DNA of 64,000 bases from positions 1 to 64,000 of the forward strand of contig JAKSZP010010604.1 of the NCBI GenBank assembly GCA_022478985.1, in the 5' to 3' direction. Of the stretch, positions 10,522 through 22,124 are shown one piece after another. This stretch comes from Massospora cicadina (taxonomy: Eukaryota > Entomophthoromycota > Entomophthoromycetes > Entomophthorales > Entomophthoraceae). A model generated the notes under the pieces. That model did not search any database. It saw only the letters and a program-made list of their open reading frames with translations, and was not told the origin of the DNA. Made by a program: the position numbers and the translations under genes. Position 1 is the stretch's first letter; the number at the start of each line of letters is the position of its first letter.

Positions 10522-11200
10522 TGTCAGACCTCGCCTTAATTTAGAGAAACCTGAACTTTAATGTTTCATTATGTTATTTATCTTAATTGATATCAACATT
10601 ACTAATATAACTGACATAAGATTAAAATTTACTATTTGATATAATTGAGGTAAAGCTTATAAGTTAAATTTATATAATTTATTTCCACTGTTTTATCAGA
10701 TCTAATTCCCAAAATCACTAACACTCTTATATCACAAAGCAATAAGCAATTTCTTATAATAGCACTGAGTCTATGACCTAACGAGCTCTTTATAAATTTC
10801 CATTAGTGTTCCATTGGCTGATGAGATAGGGAAGAACGCTTGAGCTGGGTTACTATTATCATAATACTATGCCTAAGGATGTATTCAGCGTTTAGGTCCT
10901 CTACTAAACCTATTGCCCACCCTACGCAACTATTATGCCTTAACAAGTATTGGTTCATAATTATAGATAATGGAACCACTTAACTGTGTCACCATTATTT
11001 ATACTCAGTCTTACTTCTGTGAAAATCTGAGTATTACTCTCTTGATAAATTAGATTCCAGCCTGCTTAATTGAGATGAAGTCCCTTTGATTGATCCTATG
11101 TATTGCCAAGGGCTGACTGTATATTCACCATTTGGAAACTCACTAGGCCTATAAAAATAGCCCCAACTTTATGTCAATTTTAGGTGTAATTTTCCCAACA
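10522..11200 (+). repeat. Probable 3' LTR of the decayed element
   Basis: It starts TGTCAGACC after the purine run GGAGAGGGAAA. Part of it resembles the LTR fragment at 659-1170. The end near 11200 (CCCAACA) is a guess because no partner LTR is available. Confidence 0.35.
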
Positions 11201-11783
11201 TAATTGGAAACTTCAGGCAGGTTTCAAAACAAGCTGTGCTTTCAGCTTGTCAACAATTCTCCAAAGGAAAGACTCTGATAAAATCATGAAAAGGATAAAA
11301 TAGAAAATCTTTTATTATAGGATTTTTATTTTGATAATCAGTCATTAGGCCAGGTGCCGGTAATTATACCTCCAGGGCAACTCCTGGCCACATTTGAGCA
11401 CAAATTTTCAAAAGATATTTTACCACCTCAGTTCGGCATTTTAACTGATATGTCTGAGACCTATTATTAGGTTTATTGGTTAAAAATAAAAAACGGGTGT
11501 ATTTCAGGGACAAAAATTCTAATAAAAACATGCAAACTTATCTTAGGATCTTTTTCTTTTGAGTTTCATCATACTGATGACAAAATACACCTTCTGTGAA
11601 ATTCTTGCATTGATTTAAGTAGATGACTTGCCCATAGTTGGGACTTTGGCAGGCCTCTCTCTCAATAGCACTAAGTACTTCCTTTTGGGCAGTCCATGTG
11701 TAAGTGCTATTGTGCTGATTATATGGATTGACATACAGATTTCATCCATGGGCGGGAAATTGATTACATAATCTTTCTTCTGA
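11201..11783. other. Unassigned AT-rich stretch
   Basis: No ORF or repeat that I can name. Possibly the outer part of the 3' LTR belonging to the minus-strand Gypsy-D element. Confidence 0.3.
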
Positions 11784-11938
11784 TTGTCCATGGGGCTAAG
11801 AAAATATATTCAAGGGTTAACATTGGGATAAATATAACACACAAAGACTTTTTTTAGCCACTACAGGTTTTGAACTCAAAAACTACACTAGGGTGGAAGC
11901 AGTTTTACCTGACAGGCTAACCACCCTTTGTCCATGGG
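11784..11938 (-). mobile_element. tRNA-headed SINE, 133 bp, with 11-bp target duplication
   Basis: TTGTCCATGGG is repeated exactly at 11784-11794 and 11928-11938. The 133 bases between them, read on the minus strand, begin GGGTGGTTAGCCTGTCAGG (resembling a pol III A box) and carry GAGTTCAAAACC (resembling a B box) about 50 bases later. A GGCTAAAAAAA run comes next and then an unrelated tail. A second head of the same type lies at 59353-59450. The duplication shows a real insertion; the tRNA origin is inferred from the two boxes. Confidence 0.6.
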
Positions 11939-12252
11939 ACTTTTAAATGTTAATTTTGGAAAAGTCCCAAACAATTTTATATACTGAATGTTTGATATTA
12001 TTCCCAATGAATAAGGCCAATTGCTAATACTTGATGCAATGAAAATTGGCAATAATGAACAAGTGTATTCAGCCTGAAATTTTTGATAATGTACTTGATT
12101 AATTTAATTTGAGATATTTGACCTGAGCCTTGTATTTTCAATAGACTTTGAGGTGAAAATTAGGATATAAGCTCAAGCATTGGGGTGGATAGTTGGCCCA
12201 ATCTGATGGTTATTGAAGTAATTATTTTAGAGCCAACCACCAGAATTTGACA
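11939..12252 (-). repeat. 3' LTR start of Gypsy-D
   Basis: On the minus strand a polypurine run GGGGGAAA (12253-12260) is followed by TGTCAAATTCTGG starting at 12252. This is the expected 3' LTR boundary for the pol on its right. The SINE at 11795-11927 sits within or at the edge of this LTR, and the LTR end was not located. Confidence 0.45.
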
Positions 12253-12699
12253 TTTCCCCCAACTTGACTCAAACATAAGACCTAAGATTCCTGATTAGCC
12301 TTCATTAATCATTTTAATCTGTTATCTTTTTTGCCCAAACGCCTGATGAGTTTGAAGTTGGATCCTCTTATTGTTGATTTCAGCCTGAATGCCCGTCAAG
12401 TCTGAAGTTGGATCCTTTCCCCAACCTCAAGTGCAAACTAAAGCATTAATTAGAATAAAACTATTATTATATATATAAATGTTTGTTTTTTCTTTGTTTT
12501 TTTTCTTTTTTAACCTTTTCTTTTCTTAACTGGCTGCTTATTGAACCTTCTAAGGAATTTTGCATGGACTTGGTTGTATATATAGCCAGTACTAATATCC
12601 TTGATAGTGTATATAAACTTAGATGTCTTCTCAATCACTTTGAAAGGCAACCCAGATTTGATCTATTTTTTGCAATCGGCCCAATCCATGAGTTTTGTA

Positions 12700-13687
12700 A
12701 AATAGAACATCATTGTTAACTTCAAATTCTTAGTGTGTAGCAATTCTATAAGTCCTTTTGATGTTGGGCCTTTTTATCATCAAAACTGTTGTAGGCTTGA
12801 GCTTGTAGTTTATTTAAAGCATCTGCAAGCTTCTCCATGTATTGAGGGTTAGTGGTTTCACCAGGATACTCTAGGGCCAAATATAGCGGCGTTGGTAGGG
12901 CCAAATGTCTTCCATATAGTACTTGAAAACAGCGACATCCTGGTTGACGAATGGTAGGAGATATTTTAGGTAAATACTGCTGAACTTAGATAAGTGCTCC
13001 ATTTAGTTGGTTTGGCTGATGTTAATTTCTGGATAATGTTCACCAACATCCCATTTGCGCGCTCAACAGTCCCATCAGTTTCAGGATGATATGGGGCAGA
13101 AAGCACAACTTGTACTCCCATCTATTGGTTGAGCTTGGCAAGGACATTGTTGGTAATGTTGGTTCCTTTACCAGTTAGAATAACCTGGGTACATCCATGT
13201 TTGAGGAGGATACTTTCAAGGACGAACTTAGCAGTAGTTGCCGCTCCAACTTCCTGAAAAGCCTTGGACTTGACCCATTTGGTCAAGTGGTCGAGGGCTA
13301 TGATTATGCACTTGGCCTTCATATTGCTTTTTGGAAGTGGTCTGACAACGTTAATAGATACAGTGTGCTAGGCAAACTTGGGCCTAACAAGCTGGTAAGA
13401 TTTGCTTTTTCAGAACAGTTTTTTTCCTTGGCACTCCTCACAGCATTCTAGAGTTTCTTATATGTCAAAATGTAATAACTCCTGATAGTAGAATTGCTTC
13501 AGATGCTCTTTTGTTTTCTTGAATTTGCATGCCCTATGGCCTTATGCGCCGCCATTATTAGGTCTGTTTGTGCCAAATGTATTGGTAAAATATACTTTTT
13601 GCCCTCAACGATCTTGTAAAGCGTCCCATTATTGATGGTTGTATATTTTATAGATTCTATAATATCTTTTAGATAGATTGGGCTCAT
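12700..13687 (-). pseudogene. Gypsy-D integrase
   Basis: The zinc-binding N-terminal domain is seen as AAHKAIGHA at 13499-13600. The core has ALDHLTKWVKSKAF (13270-13310) and then VILTGKGTNI where active enzymes have SDNGTNF, so the second catalytic aspartate is gone. A C-terminal piece (12760-12960, in shifted frames) includes GRHLALPTPLYLALEYPGE followed by a lysine- and glutamine-rich helix. Several stops interrupt it. Confidence 0.75.
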
Positions 13688-13756
13688 CTTGGTACTCTCT
13701 ATTGACCTTTTTCAAAAACAATTCTTCTGCGGGCTAAATAAATGTTGCAATGGTGG

Positions 13757-14292
13757 TTAGTTAGGATAGGCAATCGGCATATTGATGTATTTCCTCAGCT
13801 CAATGCTCCATGGTTTAGCTAAGCTTGAAGATTTAATTCCCAGGGGGTAATTGCCCTCAGGTTCTCTTAAGTTGTTCATCCATCTTAGGGAAGCATGATC
13901 AGTAACAACTTTGAAATGAGTGCCATGAAGGTAGACCTGAAATTTCTTGCAAGCATATATGATGGCTAAGCATTCACATTCCATCACCATGTAGTTCTTT
14001 TCATGTTCATTCAAGGTCCGACTAGCAAAGGCAACTGGATGTTCTTCACCATCTTCTCCAACTTGGGATAACACGGCCCCCACTGCTGTTCTGGATGCAT
14101 CAGTTTGGACAATAAATTCATGATCAAAGTCCAGGTCTCGAAGAACAGGCGCGCCCAATAGGGCTTATTGGAGTTGGTCAAATGCATCCTGGAAAGCTGA
14201 AGTCCAATTAAATGGGACCTTATCTTTAAGTAGATAGAAAAGCGGCTCCCCAAGTTGTGCAAAATTGGTGATAAATTTGCAATAGTACCCAA
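13757..14292 (-). pseudogene. Gypsy-D RNase H
   Basis: Contains FIVQTDASRTAVGAVLSQ (TDAS with the first RNase H acidic residue), HPVAFASRTLNEHEKNY, ECLAIIYACKKFQVYLHG and VVTDHASLRWM, in the order usual for Gypsy RNase H. It directly follows the RT. The open frame runs 133 codons, the best preserved part of this element. Confidence 0.85.
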
Positions 14293-14407
14293 TAATGCCT
14301 CGGAATACTTAAATATTACGCTTCTATTTGGGCCATTTCATTTTGGAGATGGCATCAAGCTTAGAGGGTTGGGGACAAAGACCCGCTTTATCAATAACAA
14401 ATTTGAG

Positions 14408-15366
14408 TTATTTAAGTTGGTCTTTGTTAAACTGACATTTTCTGGGCTTAACTTTTAAGTTTGAAGCAGCTAGCTTTTTGCAAACCTCTTCTAAGTGTTC
14501 CAGGTGGTCGCCAAAAGTATGGCTGAAAACGATGATATTGTCAAGGTACACTAGTACACATGACAATATCAAATCTCCCAGGATTGTGTCCATTGCCCGT
14601 TGGAATGTAGCTGGGCATTGCAGAGCCCTTGAGGCACACTCATCAGCTGGAATAGGCCCTCTTGGGTTATAATTGCACATCTCTCAGGCTCCTCTTTGGG
14701 AAGCTCTTTTTGCAAATATCCACTTATAAGGTCCATTGCTGAGAATAAGTTTTGTGCCCCCTAGCCTATCCATGGCATTGCCAATTCATAGCAGAGGGTA
14801 AAATTTCTTCGTTTTGATATTGGCTAAATTCTGATAATCAATAGCTACTCAGTTGCCTCTATCCTTTTTATTCACTATCAAAATTGATGCTGACCATAGA
14901 TTTTTTGAGGGTACTAACATGCCATGATCAAAATAGTTCCATAATTTTCTTGGATAAGACTTTCTTCTAATAGTTTTGAGCATGTAAATGAGCATAATTA
15001 AATCAATTTATGATCCCCAATTTATATTTTGTGGGTGACACCCTTAGCACATCCCAAGTTGAAATCATCTTGTGCGAATATTTCCTGATAGTTAGAGAAT
15101 AATTTCTGAGCTTGGCCTTCCTTGAAGTTGGTCAGGTTGCTTAAATAGGCCATAGGGATGACATTATTTTTGCTGAGCAGGTCCTTATTGGGGAGCCCTA
15201 ATTCAACAAAAGTTCTAAACTCTTGGAATGAGTGAATTTCTGAGGCTGGGATCATATGTAAAAAATTGGATTGTTTGATGTTGTTTGATGGAGATGGGCT
15301 TATTTTACAGGTTTGCACATAAGATGATATTTCTCCATAACCAGAGATTATAATGAACAGGGGCAA
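14408..15366 (-). pseudogene. Gypsy-D reverse transcriptase
   Basis: The N-terminal part reads YQEIFAQDDFNLGCAKGVTHKI in two halves (LFSNYQEIFAQDD near 15100, then NLGCAKGVTHKI), the conserved entry into Gypsy RT. The palm has LQCPATFQRAMD and VLVYLDNIIVFS (14530-14560). The catalytic YxDD is YLDN here: the second aspartate codon is AAT at 14537-14539, one CpG-type change from GAT. The stretch between 14700 and 15020 has lost its frame. The copy would be catalytically dead. Confidence 0.8.
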
Positions 15367-15747
15367 TGTTTCTTTAAATCAAAATTTAGACCATGGTTGA
15401 TATACTTCACCAAAAGTCCTTCTGGGATATTAATTGTTAGTTCCATCGGGATGATTAAATGATCTACAGATGGTATAGTGATACTCTGATTTAATTGAAG
15501 TGGAATTCAATTTTACTCAATTGATCTGAGTGGGTAGTGCTTTTTCTCTGGCCAAGCTTTGATATACGTAATTAGGATGACTCCATCTTTGTAGGCCAAA
15601 CTTATGAACAGGCTTAGTTCTTTTTTTCAACTGCCTTATCATGGTTGTAGCAAAGTGGAATATCCTAGCCTAGAATGGTGAGAGTATCATCCTTATGATT
15701 GGTAAGAACTACATATCTCATTAGGAAATCAGTCCAAATTAATATAT

Positions 15748-16897
15748 TGTTGGGATTTTTTCCCATATTCCCAGCCTGCTAGTTTACCTGGTGTCACTAA
15801 GGGAAAATTCCCTAAAGCAAAGTGAATCAGAAATCGGTTGGCCTGAATTTTAGAGGAATTATGTTTGGGGGATTATGGGATATTCGCCTGGTCATATCCA
15901 TTGGGGATCAAACCAAATGAATACCTAATATCTCATCAGGAGGAGTGGCTGATGAAATAGGGGCATCTGATAGTGATTAACTATCAGGTGTACCATTGGG
16001 ATTGGTCAGGTTTCATCACCAACTGATTGGGAATGAATAATGAGTTGCGAGGCAAGTGATGCCGCCTGCAACTAGTGAATCAATCAGTTGGTGAAGTGAC
16101 CTGCCATAATGGGTAAAAAGTCCCTTACCTAAGCAGGTCGCTAGCCAATTTTAGTTGGTTTGCTTGGATCAAGAGGAAAATGTCAAGAACACGTTTCCAA
16201 CTCTAACCATTTGAGGTCTTGATGACTAATGATGGAATCCTAGCCAGGATGGGGAATACCATCGCTGCCAAGATGAGGAAGATTGATTCAATGGCAATGG
16301 CTGCAGTTTCATTGAAGAGGTGTCAACTGAGGGCTAGACAGCTAAATACCCTACTATGTAATTCCCCTAGGATTCACTATAATGAAAACATTATCATTAC
16401 CAAAATTATTATTTCCAATATTATTGGTATTATTAGTATTAGTAATATTGTAGATTTGGTTATAGTTAGACTATCAGCATCCAGTGTGAAGTTCCATTTA
16501 AGAATTTTATTGCAAAAGGCAATAATTGGAAGACTCTCAGAGAGAAGAGTAGAGATCTGAGTGGGGATCTAGAGACAAAGGGAACCACAAATCAGGGATA
16601 GCTATCGACTGTGTGTTGGGCAAAAAAAGACTGTCATCAGGAGATCTGGACAAAGATCAAGTGGACAGTAATATAGGAGACAAATCCCTACTAGTATAAC
16701 TTATCAAGTATTTAATCAGAAGTACTGGCTGAATTGTTGGGCCAAATAATAGTTTGAACTCAATTATGGATAATAGTCTCCATACTATAATCAGATAATA
16801 TATTATACAACGCGGATTGCATGAGGAAACTGAACCTATGCAGTAAAAAGGTTACTGGGTCGACGACCAATAATCAACCCTTAAGTAAATTTTTACA
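15748..16897 (+). repeat. Gypsy-A 5' LTR, 1150 bp
   Basis: Starts TGTTGGGATT and ends TTTTTACA. It aligns with 24077-25205 and, in reverse, with 36353-37507 and 44780-45925. Lengths of the four copies are 1129-1155 bp. The LTRs would hold the promoter and polyadenylation signals; I cannot mark a TATA box with confidence in such AT-rich sequence. Confidence 0.85.
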
Positions 16898-16900
16898 AAT

Positions 16901-16918
16901 TGGTGCTCACTACAGGGG
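16901..16918 (+). other. Gypsy-A primer-binding site
   Basis: TGGTGCTCACTACAGGGG, three bases after the LTR end. The identical site occurs at 1171 and 44759-44776 (minus), with variants at 9109-9122 (minus) and 28488-28505. Confidence 0.8.
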
Positions 16919-16943
16919 TAGTTGAGTGAAGAATTTATTAACA

Positions 16944-18212
16944 ATGTCATATAAAGAAGAGATGCGCATGTTGTGGACCAAGATCGCCACAGTGATCAGA
17001 ATGCCTTAAACTTAGCGGACCATCAGGAGTTCGCAGCCTTGGAAGAATGAGTCACCAAGGTGGAGGAAGGAGTAGAAAACGTAGTCAACTTTGGGAATGA
17101 GTTAATTGGCAAAGTAAACTTATTAAAGAAGAAAGAAGGAGACCTTGTTCAAGAGGTACTATCTTTAAAAATGGAGCGAGAAGTAGATCGCGTTCATTTG
17201 AGAAAGTTTGGAGCAGATATTGAGAAGTTGATGAAAGAAGTAGAGGATCTAAAAGCCCACAGATGTGCTTGTGAGCCTGATATGTCCAGTGATGTCAAAG
17301 GGAGAAGTCCTCATATGATAAGTGGGAAGATGAATACCTGAAGAAATATGCCACCCACCTTTAATGCTATTTTGGGGATGACGCCCAAAGTCACTCCACA
17401 AGTGAGCCAAGTCGCCAAACCTAGAGTATTGGCCTGAAATGACTCAGAGGAATTTAGAGCAACACCTAAATTGCTGACATTCCATCAGGATAATGCCTCA
17501 GCATTTTTCCAACTATTTGACATGGCCTTGAATGGATACAGGGATTGTCAAAAGGCGTTGATGGTCATAAACTGTTTGGACACAGACTTCCAGAACCTAG
17601 TGTTACCCCACTTGGAGGGAGACAGCTGGTCATATGCCGAGGCTAAGGCGGCCATAATGAAGGAGTTTGGGATTCTAACCCATATGTCAAAACGCAAGCA
17701 AGAATTTATGGGAATTCAATGCCATAAAGACGAGTCTCTTGCAAGCTTCGCGGACCAATTTTACCAGGAGTTGCAGATCCTGGCTGGAGCAAAAGAGTTA
17801 GATGACTTTGATGTGAGAATCGCTTTACAAGCGGCCCTTCAGCCCTATTGTGATTTGCATCAAATGATGTCTACTGTATTCGCGATCAAGATAACTACCT
17901 CACAAATGGTAGATAACCTGAAGATTTTGGGATCGACGTTCAATGCCCCCAATAGAAGCTTCAAGTCTAATCCAGTCCAAAATCTGAATCCCACGAAGGG
18001 AAGCAAAGGAGCAGAAGAGGCTTTTAATCGAACTGTGCCAGGAAATAAGCCCAAAGACTTCAGATGGTTAAATAAAAAAAAAGATCTGCTTCCAGTGTGG
18101 CAGGAAAGGACATTTTTCTGCACACTGCAAAAAGATGAAGGATCAAATTAATGTGGTCCATGCTAAGGAGACAGCAGTAGCCAAAGATTTGGGTAAAGGG
18201 CCCGCTGCCTAA
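16944..18212 (+). pseudogene. Gypsy-A Gag with coiled coil and zinc knuckle
   Basis: Translation from the ATG at 16944 (MSYKEEMRMLWTK) soon meets an indel. The next piece (17060-17341) is a charged heptad-like coiled coil (LKKKEGDLVQEVLSLKMERE). The capsid part (17471-18060) includes LASFADQFYQELQILAGA. A CCHC knuckle, CFQCGRKGHFSAHC, is intact at about 18083-18125 but lies one frame away, next to a nine-A run at 18073-18081. A TGA at 17048-17050 is shared with Gypsy-B. Gag would form the particle around element RNA. Confidence 0.8.
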
Positions 18213-18239
18213 AAAGGAACAGTCTAGTGTGGCGGAGAA

Positions 18240-18800
18240 ACCTGTTCCTCCCAATATTATGAACAAAGAGATAGACATTAGTGATTTGTTCATAGAAGAT
18301 GAGCAGGATCAGCTATACTAAGTGGTCAACATGGATATAAATGCTTTGATCAGAGCCAGGGCGAAGAAAATTGACCCCTGAGATAATTCAGGAAGTTTCC
18401 CAGCCGTACGCCTGACAACTGGCAGAGAAGATTCAGACTGCTGAGAATCCTGATGAGTTAGAAGACATTCAATTTAATGAGGCCAACCTGTCAATCCCCC
18501 TTGGCGCGATAAAGAAAAAGTTTCCTAAATTACCGGTGCAGATTATTCATACCCTAGATTCAGCTAATAACGCCGCAATTCACTCAGTAAATACTATATT
18601 ACAATACTCTGAGTGTATGTATATAGATATTCAGATAAATTGAGTGAGGGTGAGGGCGATTATTGACAGCGGAGCGCCCATTAATATTGTGTCAACTAAG
18701 CTGGTGAAGAGGTGAAGATCTCCCCAGACTTGGAACACAAGAAAGAATATGGAACATCTGGGCCAAACACCACCGTTTCCTGTGGAGCATAGTAAGCGCT
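18240..18800 (+). pseudogene. Gypsy-A Gag-Pol joint and aspartic protease
   Basis: A piece reading NKEIDISDLFIEDEQDQLY (about 18262-18318) is conserved in Gypsy-B. The protease core follows at about 18651-18715 with AIIDSGAPINIVSTKLVK, where DSG is the catalytic triad of retroviral-type proteases. This family cleaves Gag-Pol. Stops lie on both sides of the core. In Gypsy-B the same position reads NSG. Confidence 0.7.
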
Positions 18801-19494
18801 GCCATTATGATTTGGGTCATTGGTGGTATCCGCGCCAGCGATAGTTTTGGTGAACCAAAACTATGATATCCTGATCAGAACGGAGTTTTTGCAGAAGTAC
18901 AGAGTTAAATGTAACTTAAAGTATATTACGTTGACCATCCTGGGTCAGATGTTACCATTGGTATACCAGAAAGATGGTGAAGTTCCGTTGAATCGGAGAA
19001 ACAACTTCATTAATCTGATATACAATGATGGCATTGTACCAATTCAATACCAATTAGTTGGTAGGAAGCGACGAGAGATGACAGCGGAAATCCTAAAAAC
19101 TGGGGAATTCCCTTAAAGATCAAGAAGGAAAGGACCATACTGGCCAGATCGCAGATGATAGTTAACACAGGGTTGACTTTAGAGATTCCAGAGCTGTTGT
19201 ATGGAGAAGTTGGAAGCCCCTGGAAAAATCCAGAATGGAGCCATGGGTGGCTCCCAGGATAATAATGCCAGGCCATGGAGAAATATGAGTTCTCTTGGCG
19301 AATTTGAGAGAAAAACCGATGAAGGTCAGGAGGAATCAAATCATCACGTTTATTCATTTAATCCCGATGGCAGAATTGAGATAATTCCATGATTTTGGGT
19401 CTCTTGAGGAAATGGGATTACCGGTCAGGGCGGCCAAAATCATCAACCTATTGTTTGATAGGGAGCAGCTTGCAGATCTGCCAGAAGGGCAGAA

Positions 19495-20358
19495 GGAGGA
19501 GGTACTCAAATTATTTAAGAAATATCAGGAAGTGTTAAAACAGGATGACCATGATTTGGGATGTGCATGAGATGTAATTCACAAGGTCAACACTGCGGAA
19601 AATCTACCAATAAGGATGAGACTGATCCAAAGATCAAAAGCCACCAAAGTGGTAGTGGAAGATGATATCAGCAAACTAGTGAAGCATGGGCTTCTAGTTC
19701 CGTCATCAAGTCCCTGGGCAAGTCCAATTCTGATCTAAAGAAAAAGGATTTATCAAATCAGGTGGTGATTGACTATCGGAGGCTGAACAAAATTATGAAT
19801 AATGATTCATATTCCCAACCAAGGATCAAAAATGTGCTGGATCAATTAGGAGGAGCGAAGTATTTCTCCATGATGGACCTAATCTCAGGATACTGGCAGA
19901 TTGGCCTGCCAGAAGAAGACCAAGAAAAATGTGCGATTATCACCATGCAGGGATTTTACCAGCTGATGAGGATGCCCCAGGGTCTTTGTAATGCGCCCGC
20001 GACATTCCAGAGCGCCATGGATGCAATATTTAGCGACCTGAAGTTGTCATATATCCTGGTATATCTGGACAATATTAATTTGTTCAGTAGAACGTTTACA
20101 GATCACCTGCACCACTTGGAGGAAGTTTTTAAGAGACTGTCCGCGGCTAACCTGAATATCAAGCCAAGGAACTGCCACTTCTTCAAGAAAGAGCTGAAAT
20201 ACCTGGAATTTATGATTAACACAAATGGATTGCAGCCGCAACCCCAGAAGATAGTAGCTATAGAGCGCATGGCTTTGCCAAAAGTGTCTGAGACATCCAA
20301 GTATTCCTTGGGATGGTCAGATACTACAGAAGATTTATTTGGGATTTTGGCCAAATAG
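19495..20358 (+). pseudogene. Gypsy-A reverse transcriptase
   Basis: Entry block DDHDLGCA then a TGA and DVIHKV (19545-19590); VPSSSPWASPILI; then an open frame from 19762 with VIDYRRLNKIM, YFSMMDLISGYWQIGLPEE, MPQGLCNAPATFQSAMD and ILVYLDNINLFS. The catalytic YxDD is YLDN: codon 20071-20073 is AAT. The TGA at 'GCA*D' is one C-to-T step from CGA. The domain is otherwise of normal length and order. Confidence 0.9.
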
Positions 20359-20479
20359 CCAAGCATTTGTTTCATTTATTAAAGGATCTGAAAAAAGTAT
20401 TTGTATGGAATGAAGAGGCCCAGGACTCCTTCGATGGGTTATGCTGGTATCTAATAATTTGCCAATCCTGAAATATCCA

Positions 20480-20870
20480 AATTTTGATTGGGAGTTTATC
20501 ATTTAAACTAATTCTTCGCTGATGGCGATTGGCACCATACTGAGCCAAATAGATGAACTTGATGACAAGCATCCGGTGGTGTATGTGAGCTGGACACTCT
20601 CAGCTGCTGAGAGGAATTACACTGTCACTGAGCGTGAATCCCTTGCAGTCATTTACGCCTATAAGAAATTTTGGGTGTATGTCCACAGAACGCACTTTAA
20701 GGTGGTGACGGACTACTCTTTGCTGCGTTGGCTGCACAATCTATGGGAACCCTAAGATGACTGGCCCAATGGGCACTTAAGCTATAGGCTTATGATTATG
20801 AGATAGTCCACCAAGCGGGGGCTTCTCACCAGAATGCAGATGGCTTATCATGGTTACCAATGGTCCAGTT
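20480..20870 (+). pseudogene. Gypsy-A RNase H
   Basis: Contains TNSSLMAIGTILSQIDE (TDAS in active enzymes, so the first acidic residue is Asn), HPVVYVSWTLSAAERNYTV, ESLAVIYAYKKFWVYVH and VVTDYSLLRWLHNL. A TAA at about 20754 follows the EP that usually leads into EGR. It degrades the RNA strand during cDNA synthesis in active copies. Confidence 0.85.
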
Positions 20871-20948
20871 GGTATACCCGCAGGTGGATGAGCTATTCCA
20901 GAGAATGGTCGAAGGAAGAATTGAGATGAGCCTCAAGAAATCCAAGGT

Positions 20949-22124
20949 GTGATTCAAAAAGTGATGGAAAACACTGAGACTATAGATGGACAAGTATTCA
21001 AGATGATAAATGGGAAGCAGCTATTATTCCCAAAACTGTCAGAAAGAGCAGCAATAGTTCAAGCAGCTCACAAGGTTGTCGGGCATGGAGGCCTGAGAAA
21101 AACAACTAACCATATTTGCCAGTATTATTACTGGGAATCGATTAACTATTTGTCTCGGATCATCTGGTTTGTTGCATGAAATGCCAGCTGCATAAACCAT
21201 ACAAGAATACAGCTGGATACTGACTGTTCTGACCTGGATTTGCTTGGCACACGGTGTCCATTGATGTGATGGGACTGCTGGTGATGAGCACAGGAGGAGT
21301 CAAGTACATCATAGTAGCCATCGACCATCTGATGAGATGGGTTGGAAAAAAGCCCTAACTAGAGTTGATGCTACCAGTACTGCGAGATTCATTTTGAATC
21401 AAGCAGTATACCAGCATGGATGTCCGCAAGTCCTACTGAGCAACAATGGGACCAACTTCATGTCTCACGTGATCCTGAGGCTATATGAAATAATGGGGAT
21501 CCAAGGAGTCATGTCAGTACCATACCAGCTGGAGACAAACGGACTGGTAGAACGGGTCAATGGGACGCTGGTCATGACGCTGAGGAAGCTAGTTGCAGGG
21601 AGAACTTTCCCCATGGGGAACTTATTTGAGTTCAGTTATGTTTGCCTATAACATTAGTCATCATATGGCAATGGGAAAGTCACCGTTTGAATTACTATTT
21701 GGGAGGAAGGCCGCGTTGCCGCAATATTATATTTTGTAGTAGAACTTACGTCGGGGATTAGTACTGAACAATACCTGAACTGACTGATGAGTATCCTGAT
21801 CAATATTTAATCGCAAGCATTTGATACAACCTTGAAGAAAAGGATATGAGCGAAATTGATGGATGACAAGAACCAACTGGCATTAGAAGAATATTGAATA
21901 GGAGAAAGAGTCGCCTATTGCAATATGCATGTTTTTGGATGAAGAAACAAATGGATGCGTTGTGGTTGGGTCCGTTCTAAGTAATCGCCAAGATGGCGAT
22001 GGATGCTTATTCCATCAAGAATCTCTTAAATGGAAGAGTAGTAAATTGAGTCTACGCTAAGTATTTAAAGTGTCAGATTGAAGAAAAAGATAAAAAAGTT
22101 CCTAAAGGACAGATGAACCATTAA
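20949..22124 (+). pseudogene. Gypsy-A integrase
   Basis: The HHCC zinc domain is seen as AAHKVVGHGGLRKTTNH (21063-21115) and CQLHKPYKN. The core has YIIVAIDHLMRWVGKKAL, QVLLSNNGTNF and a glutamate block TNGLVERVNGTL. The second catalytic Asp is Asn (AAC, 21442-21444), as in Gypsy-B. The C-terminal part (21840-22124) keeps NQLALEEY and YSIKNLLNG and ends MNH at 22124, exactly where Gypsy-B ends (39544). No chromodomain was recognised. Confidence 0.85.

Larger units (their letters stand above)
12253..15747 (-). mobile_element. Gypsy-D: truncated Ty3/Gypsy element (pol only)
   Basis: Minus-strand pol in the order reverse transcriptase, RNase H, integrase, which is the Ty3/Gypsy order. The right edge stops abruptly at the LTR of Gypsy-A, so gag, protease and 5' LTR are missing here. 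Frameshifts and stops divide the coding region into at least six open pieces. It is a different family from A/B, since LTR and protein both differ, although the reverse transcriptase is clearly related. Confidence 0.8.

Noticed and set aside
21840..22124. Chromodomain at the integrase C-terminal end of Gypsy-A
   Set aside because: The ending matches Gypsy-B up to MNH, but the aromatic residues and fold pattern of a chromodomain could not be seen.
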